Assembly (NCBI RefSeq): GCF_013377855.1
Contig: NZ_JABXYJ010000003.1
Coordinates: 197,259-261,258 of the forward strand
Source: Cognatundibacterium oligocarboniphilum
GTDB taxonomy: Bacteria > Pseudomonadota > Gammaproteobacteria > Burkholderiales > Burkholderiaceae_D
Reading direction: 5' to 3'
DNA: 64,000 nt
Part shown: in pieces, positions 18,688 to 27,718 of the stretch
Layout: the number at the start of each line of letters is the position of its first letter
Numbering within the stretch: the stretch's first letter is position 1
Translations under genes and position numbers: made by a program
Notes under the pieces: generated by a model
Told to the model about the DNA's origin: nothing
What the model saw: only the letters and a program-made list of their open reading frames with translations
Databases searched by the model: none

Positions 18688-19773
18688 ATGGTGACCTTCA
18701 TCGGCACAAAGGAAATGCAAACCCATTTACGCCAGGTACGGCTTGAAACCGCGATTACGCGAATGGCGGAAATGATCAGGGAAGACTATCTGCGCTGGAG
18801 CAGCTTTGATAAATCAGCCCGTGTTGCCAATCATTCCGAGATTGGCGTGATTGAATTGATGCCAATTTCGGATGGAAAAAATTATTCATTCAAGTATGTG
18901 AATGGCCACCCGAAAAATACTCAGGCCGGTTTGCTGACGGTAACCGCTTTCGGTGTACTGGCGGATGTCGCCACCGGCTATCCCCGCTTGCTGTCAGAAC
19001 TCACGCTCACGACCGCCATCCGTACGGCAGCGACGTCTGCCCTTGCCGCACGCTACATGGCACGACCAGACAGCCGCAGCATGGCACTGATCGGCAACGG
19101 TGCGCAAAGCGAATTTCAGGCTATCGCTTTTCATACCATGCTGGGGATTCAGGAATTGCGCGTCTTTGACGTTGATCCGGCAGCGATGGATAAACTGGTA
19201 CGAAACCTAAGCGCCTATCCAGCACTGCGCGTAATTCGTGCCCGCTCGGTGGCAGAAGCCGTTAAAGGCGCGGATATTGTCACGACTGTGACGGCAGATA
19301 AAACCAATGCCGTCATCCTGACCGCAGAAATGATTGAATCGGGCATGCATATCAATGGCGTTGGTGGCGATTGCCCGGGAAAAACCGAGCTGGATGCCGG
19401 GATTTTGCAAAACGCACGGGTTGTGGTTGAATACGAACCGCAATCCAGAATAGAAGGTGAATTACAGCAGATGCCGGCTGATTTTCAGGTCACTGAGTTA
19501 TGGCAAGTGCTCAACGGCGATGCAATGGGACGCGAGAATGCACATCAAGTCACGGTATTCGATTCAGTCGGCTTTGCACTGGAAGATTTTTCTGCCATGC
19601 GTTATCTGGAAAAATACGTTGTGCAGAAAAATTCCCCGGTACTTGATCTGATTCCGGAAATGCTGAATCCCAAAGATCTGTTTGGCATGGGAATGAACGG
19701 CACGATTGCCTCTACACAGTCACCGGTCAGTTTCGCAGCCCCTGCAGTACCGATACACGCAGTACACGCTTAA
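18688..19773 (+). CDS. Ornithine cyclodeaminase
   Basis: The 361-residue protein belongs to the ornithine cyclodeaminase/mu-crystallin family, which converts ornithine to proline and ammonia with bound NAD. The substrate-binding FKYVNGHPKNTQAGLLTV segment and the Rossmann ALIGNGAQSEFQA motif are clear, and length matches true OCD. The later GVGGDCPGKTELD is also conserved. ATG 18688 has CGGAG seven bases upstream. Arginase follows 30 bases downstream, so the pair would take arginine to proline. A related lysine or alanine activity is possible but the arginase neighbour favours ornithine. Confidence 0.9.
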   Translation: MVTFIGTKEMQTHLRQVRLETAITRMAEMIREDYLRWSSFDKSARVANHSEIGVIELMPISDGKNYSFKYVNGHPKNTQAGLLTVTAFGVLADVATGYPRLLSELTLTTAIRTAATSALAARYMARPDSRSMALIGNGAQSEFQAIAFHTMLGIQELRVFDVDPAAMDKLVRNLSAYPALRVIRARSVAEAVKGADIVTTVTADKTNAVILTAEMIESGMHINGVGGDCPGKTELDAGILQNARVVVEYEPQSRIEGELQQMPADFQVTELWQVLNGDAMGRENAHQVTVFDSVGFALEDFSAMRYLEKYVVQKNSPVLDLIPEMLNPKDLFGMGMNGTIASTQSPVSFAAPAVPIHAVHA

Positions 19774-19803
19774 TTTTTACTATCACGATCCATCATCATA
19801 AGA

Positions 19804-20715
19804 ATGAAAACTATTTCCATCATCGGGGCGCCAACAGATGTCGGCGCCAGCGTCAGGGGTGCAGGCATGGGGCCTGATGCTCTGCGGGTAGCAGGACTGA
19901 ATGAAGCGCTGGAAGCGCGCCAGCTCAGCGTCATTGACCACGGCAACCTGCATGGCCCCGCCAATCCCTGGGAACAGCCGGTGAATGGTTTGCGCCACCT
20001 GACACAGGCCATCGACTGGAATCAGGCAGTTTATGATGCTGTCAATGAAGCTTTGCTGAATGGGCATTTGCCGATGATGCTGGGCGGTGATCATTGCCTG
20101 GCTATCGGTTCAATCAGCGCAGTAGCGGCCCACTGTCGGCGGGTCGGGAAAAAATTACGCGTTTTATGGTTTGACGCGCATGCCGACAGCAATCTGTCTA
20201 CCATCAGCCCGACCGGTAACATTCACGGTATGCCAGTCGCTTGCCTGATGGGGCACGGCCCCAAAGAACTGATCGCTTATTCGGGTGTCACCCCCGCTAT
20301 TCAGCCCGCAGACATACGGCTGATCGGTATCCGCAGTGTGGATGCCGGAGAGAAAAAATTCATCCATGATATGGGCATGCAGGTTTTCGACATGCGCTAC
20401 ATCGACGAATACGGCATGCGCAATGTCATGAGTTCGGTGCTCGCAGGGTTAGACTCTGACACCCACCTCCATGTCAGTTTCGATATGGATTGCCTGGACC
20501 CCGGAATTGCTCCGGGTGTCGGTACGGCAGTGTTAGGCGGCCCAACCTACCGCGAAGCACAGCTCTGCATGGAAATGATCGCCGATACCGGATTGCTGGC
20601 GTCGCTCGATGTGGTGGAACTGAATCCAGCGCTGGATGTCCGTAATCAGACTGCTATTCTGGCAGTCGACCTGATTGAAAGCCTGTTTGGGAAATCCACA
20701 CTGGTCAGAATGTGA
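19804..20715 (+). CDS. rocF: Arginase
   Basis: Arginase hydrolyses arginine to ornithine and urea using a dimanganese centre. The 303-residue protein has the three ureohydrolase motifs: GGDHCLAIG (94-102), WFDAHAD (122-128) and SFDMDCLDP (225-233), plus the NIHGMP substrate loop (139-144) typical of arginase and not of agmatinase. It lies 30 bases after ornithine cyclodeaminase and ends at a strong terminator, so the two form a compact arginine-degradation operon under the divergent Lrp-type regulator. No urease or transporter gene is adjacent. Confidence 0.92.
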   Translation: MKTISIIGAPTDVGASVRGAGMGPDALRVAGLNEALEARQLSVIDHGNLHGPANPWEQPVNGLRHLTQAIDWNQAVYDAVNEALLNGHLPMMLGGDHCLAIGSISAVAAHCRRVGKKLRVLWFDAHADSNLSTISPTGNIHGMPVACLMGHGPKELIAYSGVTPAIQPADIRLIGIRSVDAGEKKFIHDMGMQVFDMRYIDEYGMRNVMSSVLAGLDSDTHLHVSFDMDCLDPGIAPGVGTAVLGGPTYREAQLCMEMIADTGLLASLDVVELNPALDVRNQTAILAVDLIESLFGKSTLVRM

Positions 20716-20721
20716 GTTGTA

Positions 20722-20752
20722 CAAAAAAGCCGCTGATACAGCGGCTTTTTTG
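20722..20752. terminator. Bidirectional terminator between arginase and the Sel1-like gene
   Basis: GCCGCTG (20729-20735) pairs with CAGCGGC (20739-20745) around a 3-base loop, flanked by A6 on the left and T6 on the right. It serves both converging genes. Confidence 0.9.
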
Positions 20753-20763
20753 TAGCATTTTGC

Positions 20764-21588
20764 TTATTTCTTCCCTCCGGATGGCGTACCATTGGTCTGC
20801 CCCCCCATATTCGGAGGGCCCATGCCGGTTGTTTTAGCACTCATCAGATTTTGCTGGTTTTGCTTGTCCTGCTCCTGTTGAAAAGCAATCTGTTTCTCTA
20901 CTGCCTTATTGTTTGCAACGATAAAATCTTCAGTGGCCTTTTTCCATTGCTCCTGACGCTGCATCAATTCATTCAGTGTTTTCTTTGCATCACTTGCAGC
21001 AACTGCATATACTTTATCCATGCGCTGTGTTGCCGCATCCATTTCATCCTCATTCATAAGACGTTCAATATCTTTAGGAATAATTTTTCCAGCCGGCAAA
21101 GAATTCGTCAGATTTTCAGCGAACCGGTTATAACAATTTGTCCAGGCTGAAAATTCATTTTGTACTTTTTTAATTTCCTCATTGGTTTTAGACACTTCAG
21201 GAATAACTGGTGTACCACACTGAAATGCACTCAATTGCACCTCTTTGCCATCAAACTGACTGGTGTAGTACAAAATTTTCTCCCGGTTGGCGGTACGGTC
21301 AGCGATTAACTTCAGAAATTCTTTACCTTTGACATTTCCTCCCATGGCAGACTGCCGGAAATACTTTTCTGCAATCTGTTCATCTCTTTTCACACCATCG
21401 CCATACCAGTAAAGCTCTCCCAGCGCTTCCTGAGCGTCCGCATTCCCATTCTGTGCCAGCTTGTTGTAAATCGGAATCGCATGTCCAAAATCCTTTTTCT
21501 CCGCCAGTCTGGCGGCTTCTGTCAAATCATTCGCAAAAGCCAAGCCTGCAATACTCGATAAGAAGGTAATACTGATCCATCGTTTCAT
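20764..21588 (-). CDS. Exported Sel1-repeat-like protein of unknown function
   Basis: The 274-residue protein starts with a signal peptide (about residues 1-19, ending GLAFA). A Sel1/TPR-like helical repeat region follows, in which AQEALGELYWYGDGVKRDEQIAEKY is the clearest unit. The middle has three Cys residues and the QEQWKKATEDFIVANN stretch looks coiled-coil-like. The tail is low-complexity, rich in Gly, Asn, Pro and Lys. Sel1 repeats usually mediate protein contacts; the partner is unknown. The ribosome-binding site is GGGGAAG. It sits alone between two terminators, so it is its own unit. Confidence 0.75.
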   Translation of the reverse strand: MKRWISITFLSSIAGLAFANDLTEAARLAEKKDFGHAIPIYNKLAQNGNADAQEALGELYWYGDGVKRDEQIAEKYFRQSAMGGNVKGKEFLKLIADRTANREKILYYTSQFDGKEVQLSAFQCGTPVIPEVSKTNEEIKKVQNEFSAWTNCYNRFAENLTNSLPAGKIIPKDIERLMNEDEMDAATQRMDKVYAVAASDAKKTLNELMQRQEQWKKATEDFIVANNKAVEKQIAFQQEQDKQNQQNLMSAKTTGMGPPNMGGQTNGTPSGGKK

Positions 21589-21940
21589 ACAACTTCCCCC
21601 GATTGAAATGAAGTACTGTGATTTTTATAATCCACGAATTCAAACAGCGTCATAAATGAGATTCAAGAAAATTTTTCAGAATACCCGGATAACTATGCTG
21701 TCAACTGACAATGAGTTTTCTGCATTTCTCAGTTACGTTGAATCAACATGGATGTATTAATATATTAGTACAATATTCCATTGATTGGAAAAATTGAATG
21801 CCTTTAATGCACTAAAAATTGGCAACTGACTTCCGTTAAGACGTACTGCCAGTCCATTGATTGCATACAAATTTTCATTCATAAAAAAAACCTCCTGCGA
21901 ATACAGGAGGTTTCTGAAGGAAAAAGAGCGGATACGCAGA
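21589..21940. other. AT-rich intergenic region before the Sel1-like gene
   Basis: No gene is visible over about 350 bases. Two short motifs each occur twice in alternating order: CAACTGAC at 21702 and 21823, and CCATTGATTG at 21778 and 21854. This hints at an old partial duplication. The left end should hold the promoter of the Sel1-like gene and the right end holds the pntB terminator. Confidence 0.5.
21883..21913 (-). terminator. Terminator after pntB
   Basis: Reading the minus strand, AAACCTCCTG (21904-21913 on the plus strand complement) pairs with CAGGAGGTTT (21888-21897) around a 6-base loop and runs into a T8 tract. It lies 28 bases after the pntB stop. Confidence 0.85.
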
Positions 21941-23386
21941 TTACTCGACCGCTTTCACCATATCCTCAATGACTTTTTTGGCATCGCCAAAGACCATCAT
22001 GGTTTTGTCCATGTAAAAGAGTTCATTGTCCAGACCGGCATAGCCGGAAGCCATGGAGCGTTTGTTCACGATCACCGTTTTTGCCTTATAAGCTTCCAGA
22101 ATCGGCATACCCGCAATCGGTGATTTCGGATCTTTGGCAGCAGGATTGACCACATCATTCGCCCCCAATACCAGCACCACGTCAGCCTGTCCGAATTCAC
22201 TGTTGATGTCTTCCATCTCGAACACCTGGTCGTACGGAACTTCAGCTTCGGCCAGCAACACATTCATGTGCCCCGGCATACGACCGGCAACCGGATGAAT
22301 CGCATATTTGACGGTAATACCTTTGTGCGTCAGCTTTTCAGTCAGTTCTTTCAGCGCATGCTGGGCACGAGCGACCGCCAGTCCATAGCCCGGGACGATA
22401 ATCACGGTTTCAGCATTGCCAAGTAAAAAGGCCACATCGTCCGGAGAACCGGATTTCACGTTCCGCTGTACCTGCGTGCCAGCAGATGCTGCCGCTGCCT
22501 CGCCACCGAAACCGCCGAGAATGACGTTAAAGAAGGAGCGATTCATTGCCTTACACATGATGTAGGACAGGATGGCGCCGGAAGACCCTACCAGTGAGCC
22601 AGCAATAATCAGCATCGAATTATTGAGCGAAAAGCCAATCCCGGCAGCAGCCCAGCCAGAATAGCTGTTCAGCATCGAAACCACGACCGGCATATCAGCA
22701 CCGCCGATAGGAATGATGATCAGCACACCCAATACAAAAGCGATGGCCGTCATCAGCAAGTAAGGTATCCATGCTGGCTGAGCGCTGGGTGCAAAGCAGA
22801 AGATCAGGCCGAAACCGATCATCGCCACTGCCAGCAACAGGTTCAGCATATGCTGACCGGCAAAGCTGACCGGCGCGCCCTGAAATAAACGGAATTTATA
22901 TTTGCCGGACAACTTACCGAAGGCGATCACGGAACCGGAAAAAGTAATCGCACCGACAAATGTACCGATAAATAATTCCAGCCGATTGCCGAACGGAATA
23001 GCAGCATCACGTGCAGTGATATTAAAAATCCACGGCTCAGCCACAACCGAAACGGCAATACAGACGGCAGCCAGACCGATCAATGAGTGCATCGCAGCAA
23101 CCAGTTCAGGCATTTTGGTCATTTCGACCCGTTTCGCCAGCGTTGCACCAATACCGCCGCCAACAATCACTCCCAGCGCCAGCAAACCGTAACCCAGACC
23201 GCTGCCCGCCGCTTCGTTTTTAAGTTTGACGATCAGTGCCACTGTGGTGAATACTGCCACCGCCATACCGGCCATGCCAAATGCATTGCCGCGACGCGCA
23301 GTCGAGGGATGAGACAGACCTTTTAATGCCTGAATAAAGCAGACGGATGCAATCAGATACAGCATCGTAACGAGATTCATGCTCAT
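21941..23386 (-). CDS. pntB: NAD(P) transhydrogenase subunit beta
   Basis: PntB is the membrane and NADP-binding subunit of proton-translocating transhydrogenase, which uses the proton gradient to reduce NADP with NADH. The 481-residue protein has about nine hydrophobic helices followed by the soluble NADP domain with VIIVPGYGLAVARAQH and a late VLVLGANDVVNPAA. Its ATG shares one base with the pntA2 stop (23386), so they are coupled. It is the last gene of a minus-strand operon that also contains panD. Confidence 0.95.
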   Translation of the reverse strand: MSMNLVTMLYLIASVCFIQALKGLSHPSTARRGNAFGMAGMAVAVFTTVALIVKLKNEAAGSGLGYGLLALGVIVGGGIGATLAKRVEMTKMPELVAAMHSLIGLAAVCIAVSVVAEPWIFNITARDAAIPFGNRLELFIGTFVGAITFSGSVIAFGKLSGKYKFRLFQGAPVSFAGQHMLNLLLAVAMIGFGLIFCFAPSAQPAWIPYLLMTAIAFVLGVLIIIPIGGADMPVVVSMLNSYSGWAAAGIGFSLNNSMLIIAGSLVGSSGAILSYIMCKAMNRSFFNVILGGFGGEAAAASAGTQVQRNVKSGSPDDVAFLLGNAETVIIVPGYGLAVARAQHALKELTEKLTHKGITVKYAIHPVAGRMPGHMNVLLAEAEVPYDQVFEMEDINSEFGQADVVLVLGANDVVNPAAKDPKSPIAGMPILEAYKAKTVIVNKRSMASGYAGLDNELFYMDKTMMVFGDAKKVIEDMVKAVE

Positions 23387-23700
23387 TATTTGCTCTCCCT
23401 CGCGTTTGTTTTGCTCTCTTTTTTCTTGAACATTTCCAGCATCCTCTGAGTTACCAGAAATCCGCCGAAAACGTTAACTGCGGCCAATGCCACGGCAACG
23501 GTTCCCATGATCTGCGCCAGCAAACCTTCCGTTAAGCCGGCAGCCAGCATGGCACCGACAATGATGATGGCGGAAATGGCGTTGGTGACAGCCATTAAAG
23601 GCGTATGCAACGCCGGAGTGACCGTCCACACCACGTGATAGCCGACATAAATGGCCAGCACAAAGATGATGAGATTGGTAAGGGTATGACTAACTTCCAT
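23386..23700 (-). CDS. pntA2: NAD(P) transhydrogenase subunit alpha, membrane part
   Basis: A 104-residue protein with three hydrophobic helices corresponding to the C-terminal membrane segment of the alpha subunit; in enterobacteria it is fused to the NAD-binding part, here it is separate. The conserved HTPLMAVTNAISAI stretch is present. It ends with a charged Lys/Arg tail. The gene is separated from panD by 141 bases and overlaps pntB by one. Split alpha subunits are common outside enterobacteria. Confidence 0.92.
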   Translation of the reverse strand: MEVSHTLTNLIIFVLAIYVGYHVVWTVTPALHTPLMAVTNAISAIIIVGAMLAAGLTEGLLAQIMGTVAVALAAVNVFGGFLVTQRMLEMFKKKESKTNARESK

Positions 23701-23841
23701 GGTGTCCTCTCTGTTTTTTGGATTAAGACATACAAATCAGTTCAGATGCAGCGCGCCCGGCATGATGAATCACTCCCATCGCAGTTTTGGATCAGATGAC
23801 GGAATGATATTCAGCGGAAAGCGGCTGCATATGCGCTTCAA

Positions 23842-24201
23842 TTACTCCTTCAGACCAGTGATCTGGTTTTTTGCGTTAACAAAAACCACTTTCGGCTTGT
23901 ACCCGCTGGTTTCCTGTTCCGTCATCGGGGCGTAGGTACAAATGATCATCAGGTCGCCCAGCTGTACACGGCGGGCTGCGGCGCCATTTAATGAAATTTC
24001 ACCGCTGCCACGTTTGCCTTTAATGGCATAGGTGGAAAAACGCTCGCCGTTGTTGACGTTGTACAGCTCGATCTGTTCGTTCTCGATGATATTCGCAGCG
24101 TCGAGCAGATCTTCATCGATACCACAGGAACCTTCATAGTGGAGATCGCACTGGGTCACAGTGGCGCGATGAATTTTGGCGCGGAGCATATTTCTTTGCA
24201 T
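23842..24201 (-). CDS. panD: Aspartate 1-decarboxylase
   Basis: PanD makes beta-alanine for pantothenate and coenzyme A. The 119-residue proenzyme cleaves itself between Gly24 and Ser25 (in HYEGSCGID), producing the pyruvoyl group; both residues sit at the canonical positions when ATG 24201 is used. The [20 protein letters not shown] segment is also conserved. It lies 51 bases after pntA1 and 141 before pntA2 on the same strand, so it interrupts the transhydrogenase genes. No other pantothenate gene is nearby. Confidence 0.94.
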   Translation of the reverse strand: MQRNMLRAKIHRATVTQCDLHYEGSCGIDEDLLDAANIIENEQIELYNVNNGERFSTYAIKGKRGSGEISLNGAAARRVQLGDLMIICTYAPMTEQETSGYKPKVVFVNAKNQITGLKE

Positions 24202-24252
24202 GATGTTTCTGCTTTCTGATACCTTTTACTCAAATACAGTTTATTTCTGAAG

Positions 24253-25368
24253 TTATTTTTTCAACACTTCGCCACCGGCGCACAGCAAAGTGGCGGCGAC
24301 AATCTCATCCTCGCGGTTGATCGCAAGCTGCGCATCCTTGTCGATAATCAGCTTCAGAAAATCCAGCACGTTGCGGGCGTACAGTGCAGAAGCATCTGCC
24401 GCCACCAGTGTCGCCAGGTTCGGCTCGCCGATGATATGCACACCATGTTTCGTGACTGTCTTTCCGAGTTCGGATAAAGGACAGTTACCGCCCTGCTCTA
24501 CCGCCATATCGACAATCACAGAGCCCGGTTTCATTGCCTTGACAGTTTCTTCCGAGATCAGCACCGGTGCTTGACGACCTGGAATCAGCGCTGTGGTGAT
24601 GATGATGTCGGCCTGTTTCGCACGCTCATGCACCAGCGCAGCCTGACGCTGCATCCATGCTGCAGGCATAGGACGCGCATAACCGCCGGTTCCTTGCGCA
24701 ATCTCACGCTCCTCATCGGTTTCATAAGGAACGTCAATGAACTTTGCACCCAGAGATTCCACCTGTTCTTTGACAGGTGGACGGACATCGGAAGCCTCAA
24801 TCACGGCACCGAGACGCTTTGCCGTCGCGATCGCCTGCAAGCCTGCAACCCCGACGCCCATAATCAATACCCGGGCCGCCTTCACGGTTCCGGCGGCGGT
24901 CATCAACATAGGCATGAAACGCTGATAGGTATTCGCGGCCAGCATCACCGCTTTATATCCGGCGATATTTGCCTGAGAAGACAAGACATCCATAGACTGC
25001 GCACGGGTGATCCGCGGTGCAGCTTCCAGTGCAAAGGCGCTCAGACCATGTGCCGCCATGGTGGCAATATTTTCTGCATCAAAGGGATTCAACATACCGA
25101 TCAGAACGGTGCCAGACTTGATCAAAGCCCGCTCGCCTGCATCAGGAGCCCGCACCTTCAGCACCAGTTCGGCACCGAATGCGTCGGCAGCCGAACCCAG
25201 CTGTGCGCCGGCTGCCAGATAAGCTTCATCCGTGATACTCGAGGCCACACCAGCACCAGACTGCACAATCACCTGATGTTTTGCAGCAACGTACTTCTTG
25301 ATGGTTTCCGGAGTTGCCGCAACGCGCGTCTCTCCGGGCCGAGTCTCGGCGGGAATGCCGATTTTCAT
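24253..25368 (-). CDS. pntA1: NAD(P) transhydrogenase subunit alpha, NAD-binding part
   Basis: This 371-residue soluble subunit binds NADH. It starts with MKIGIPAETRPGETRVA, the alanine-dehydrogenase/PntA N-terminal signature, and has the Rossmann motif MGVGVAGLQAIATAKRLGA and the mobile-loop region around GYARPMPAAWMQRQ. The end, without membrane helices, confirms a split alpha chain. It is the first gene of pntA1-panD-pntA2-pntB and is divergent from the Nudix gene across 514 bases. Confidence 0.94.
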   Translation of the reverse strand: MKIGIPAETRPGETRVAATPETIKKYVAAKHQVIVQSGAGVASSITDEAYLAAGAQLGSAADAFGAELVLKVRAPDAGERALIKSGTVLIGMLNPFDAENIATMAAHGLSAFALEAAPRITRAQSMDVLSSQANIAGYKAVMLAANTYQRFMPMLMTAAGTVKAARVLIMGVGVAGLQAIATAKRLGAVIEASDVRPPVKEQVESLGAKFIDVPYETDEEREIAQGTGGYARPMPAAWMQRQAALVHERAKQADIIITTALIPGRQAPVLISEETVKAMKPGSVIVDMAVEQGGNCPLSELGKTVTKHGVHIIGEPNLATLVAADASALYARNVLDFLKLIIDKDAQLAINREDEIVAATLLCAGGEVLKK

Positions 25369-25882
25369 AGATTTGCTCCCTGATTAAGTGAATAAAATCG
25401 TTCATCACACGCACCCGGTTTCACAGCGCATGCAGTACGGCTGCACAGGATGTTTATGTCGAATGACGTGCTTATCTGCTACCTGCCTGTCCTGCCTCAC
25501 AGAGCTTTATGCTCACAAATTTCAGTCACAGAGGCGAAATGCTTACCTGAAGCTTACATTTAATATTCGACAACGATATTACACGGAAAATGTTTTTTAG
25601 CACAACCGTTCGTTTTTTATTATTTTCTGTATTATTTTGATAAAAATATAGAATTGCCAATTACCGGATATTTCCATAAATATTTATTTTTATATTTAAA
25701 AACAATTACTTAAAAATTCTTATTATCGATTTGAATCGGGAATTTGAAAATTCCGACCAAAAATTCGGGTGGCGAAGCCGCCATTAGATCAATTCTGCAT
25801 TAGCTAATTCGCTTTCAGATTTGCTGGATTGCCACATAAATTCTGACGGCAAAGTAAAATGTCACCCTCATTGAGAAAAGTT
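25369..25882. promoter_or_regulatory. Long AT-rich divergent region between pntA1 and the Nudix gene
   Basis: About 510 bases without a supported gene. The part from 25600 to 25740 is extremely AT-rich. It is followed by a perfect stem, GGAATTT (25739-25745) with AAATTCC (25748-25754), and soon after by a GC-rich GGTGGCGAAGCCGCC hairpin. These could mark promoters, an upstream element or a small RNA. A 70-codon frame at 25388-25600 exists but lacks good support. Confidence 0.4.
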
Positions 25883-26350
25883 ATGTCTGCTATCTGGAAA
25901 CCATCTGTCACTGTCGCCGCTATCATTGAATCCAATAAACGTTTTCTGATGGTGGAAGAAGAAACGCCGGAAGGCATCCGCATCAACCAGCCGGCCGGTC
26001 ATCTGGACCCGGGCGAGTCACTGGAACAGGCGGTTATCCGGGAAACGCTGGAAGAAACCGCGCACGATTTCACGCCCACCGCGCTGATCGGGACGTATCT
26101 GTCACGCTATGTATCCCCCACCGGTGAACAGGTAACTTATCTGCGCTTTGCCTTTACCGGTGAACTGGGTCAGGAATATAACCGCCCACTCGATACCGGC
26201 ATACTGGGCACAATCTGGATGAGCTATAACGATATTCTGCACAGCGAGCACCTCCATCGCAGCCCGCTGGTGCTGCAATGTATTGACGATTATCTGCGCG
26301 GCAAGCGTGCACCGCTTTCCCTGTTGTTTACCCATCCGAGCGCCTTATGA
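25883..26350 (+). CDS. nudJ: Nudix hydrolase, NudJ-like
   Basis: A 155-residue pyrophosphatase with a complete Nudix box, [20 protein letters not shown], binding the catalytic magnesium. I chose ATG 25883 ([14 protein letters not shown]), preceded by GAGAAAAG; the open frame runs 24 bases further up. Its stop overlaps the mnmA start by four bases. The same nudJ-mnmA pair occurs in Escherichia coli, where NudJ acts on thiamine pyrophosphate and nucleotide substrates; I infer the same here from context and length. Confidence 0.85.
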   Translation: MSAIWKPSVTVAAIIESNKRFLMVEEETPEGIRINQPAGHLDPGESLEQAVIRETLEETAHDFTPTALIGTYLSRYVSPTGEQVTYLRFAFTGELGQEYNRPLDTGILGTIWMSYNDILHSEHLHRSPLVLQCIDDYLRGKRAPLSLLFTHPSAL

Positions 26351-27444
26351 GCAAGAAAAAAGTTGTTATTGGTATGTCTGGCGGCGTGGACTCCTCTGTC
26401 TCTGCCTGGCTACTCAAAGAACAGGGCTACGAAGTCATTGGTCTTTTCATGAAAAACTGGGAGGACGACGACAATTCCGAATATTGCTCGACCCGCGAAG
26501 ACTGGATTGACGCGGTCAGCGTCGCAGATGTGGTCGGCGTGGATATTGAAGCCGTCAATTTCGCCAGCGAATACAAAGACCGCGTATTCGCTGAGTTTTT
26601 GCGTGAATATCAGGCCGGACGCACACCGAATCCGGATGTCCTGTGCAATGCTGAAATCAAATTCAAAGCATTTTTGGATCATGCGATGAAACTGGGAGCG
26701 GACTATATCGCGACCGGCCACTATGCACGTGTACGTGAAATGCATGGTGAATTTCAATTATTGAAAGCGCTGGACGCGAGCAAGGATCAGAGTTATTTCC
26801 TGCACCGGCTGAATCAGAAACAACTGGCGAATACCTTGTTCCCACTCGGTGAAATTCATAAGACCGAAGTCCGGAAAATTGCTGAACAACTGCAATTACC
26901 GAATGCCAAGAAAAAAGATTCGACCGGTATCTGTTTTATTGGTGAGCGTCCGTTCCGGGAATTTTTAAATCGCTACCTGTCCTACCAACCTGGCGACATT
27001 AAAACTGCAGAAGGTGAAATCATCGGTCAGCACGTCGGTCTGAGTTTTTATACGCTGGGGCAGCGCAAGGGCATCGGTATCGGCGGGATCAAATCCCACC
27101 AGAATCAGGATGGCAGCAGCGATGCCTGGTATGTGGCGCGCAAAGATGTGGTCAATAACACTTTGTATGTAGTGCAGGGCCATGACCACCCTTGGTTGCT
27201 GTCGGCGGCACTGGACGCCACGCAAGTCAGCTGGATCGCCGGACACGCTCCGGAGCAAGCGGTATTATCTGCCAAGACACGTTATCGTCAGCCTGATGTC
27301 GCCTGCAACTTCGTTGGCAACAACGAGCATTTCTCACTGCAATTCCCAGACCCGCAATGGGCAGTCACACCCGGACAATCCGCTGTTTTATATGATGGCG
27401 ATATCTGCCTTGGTGGCGGCATCATCCATTCCGCACATCCATAA
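26347..27444 (+). CDS. mnmA: tRNA-specific 2-thiouridylase
   Basis: MnmA puts sulfur on C2 of the wobble uridine in tRNAs for Lys, Glu and Gln. The 365-residue protein has the N-terminal PP-loop [15 protein letters not shown]. Its two catalytic cysteines lie in [12 protein letters not shown] and [12 protein letters not shown], and the C-terminal barrel domain is also present. It overlaps the Nudix gene by four bases (ATGA). The hflD and purB genes that follow in enterobacteria are absent; purB is about 8 kb away in this window. Confidence 0.96.
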   Translation: MSKKKVVIGMSGGVDSSVSAWLLKEQGYEVIGLFMKNWEDDDNSEYCSTREDWIDAVSVADVVGVDIEAVNFASEYKDRVFAEFLREYQAGRTPNPDVLCNAEIKFKAFLDHAMKLGADYIATGHYARVREMHGEFQLLKALDASKDQSYFLHRLNQKQLANTLFPLGEIHKTEVRKIAEQLQLPNAKKKDSTGICFIGERPFREFLNRYLSYQPGDIKTAEGEIIGQHVGLSFYTLGQRKGIGIGGIKSHQNQDGSSDAWYVARKDVVNNTLYVVQGHDHPWLLSAALDATQVSWIAGHAPEQAVLSAKTRYRQPDVACNFVGNNEHFSLQFPDPQWAVTPGQSAVLYDGDICLGGGIIHSAHP

Positions 27445-27655
27445 GCCCGTCTGCTCCGCTCCATTCATGCGCGGGGCAGAATTCTCCTTCACGGCAGTCA
27501 TCCAACGCATCTGCCGGCACAAACCGCACCGGAAAATGTGATTGCCGAATATTATTTATCTATTTTCAAACATTCAAAGCAATCTTCAGCTTTCTTGGTG
27601 TAACCATACATTGCGAAAATCCTTTCCTCTGCTGCTATTTGATACGTTTTATTGC

Positions 27656-27684
27656 TTTACATTTGAAATTTATGAAATTATATT
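27656..27684 (+). promoter_or_regulatory. Sigma70-like promoter for the RpiR-family gene
   Basis: TTTACA (27656-27661) and TATATT (27679-27684) are separated by 17 bases and lie 35 bases before the chosen start codon, in an AT-rich stretch. Confidence 0.5.
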
Positions 27685-27718
27685 TACATTCCCATTTCAC
27701 CGGAATTGCCAGTCCATC

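Noticed and set aside
25388-25600. A 70-codon plus-strand frame with several Cys residues upstream of nudJ
   Set aside because: It lies in the promoter region of pntA1, has no convincing ribosome-binding site and its composition looks random.
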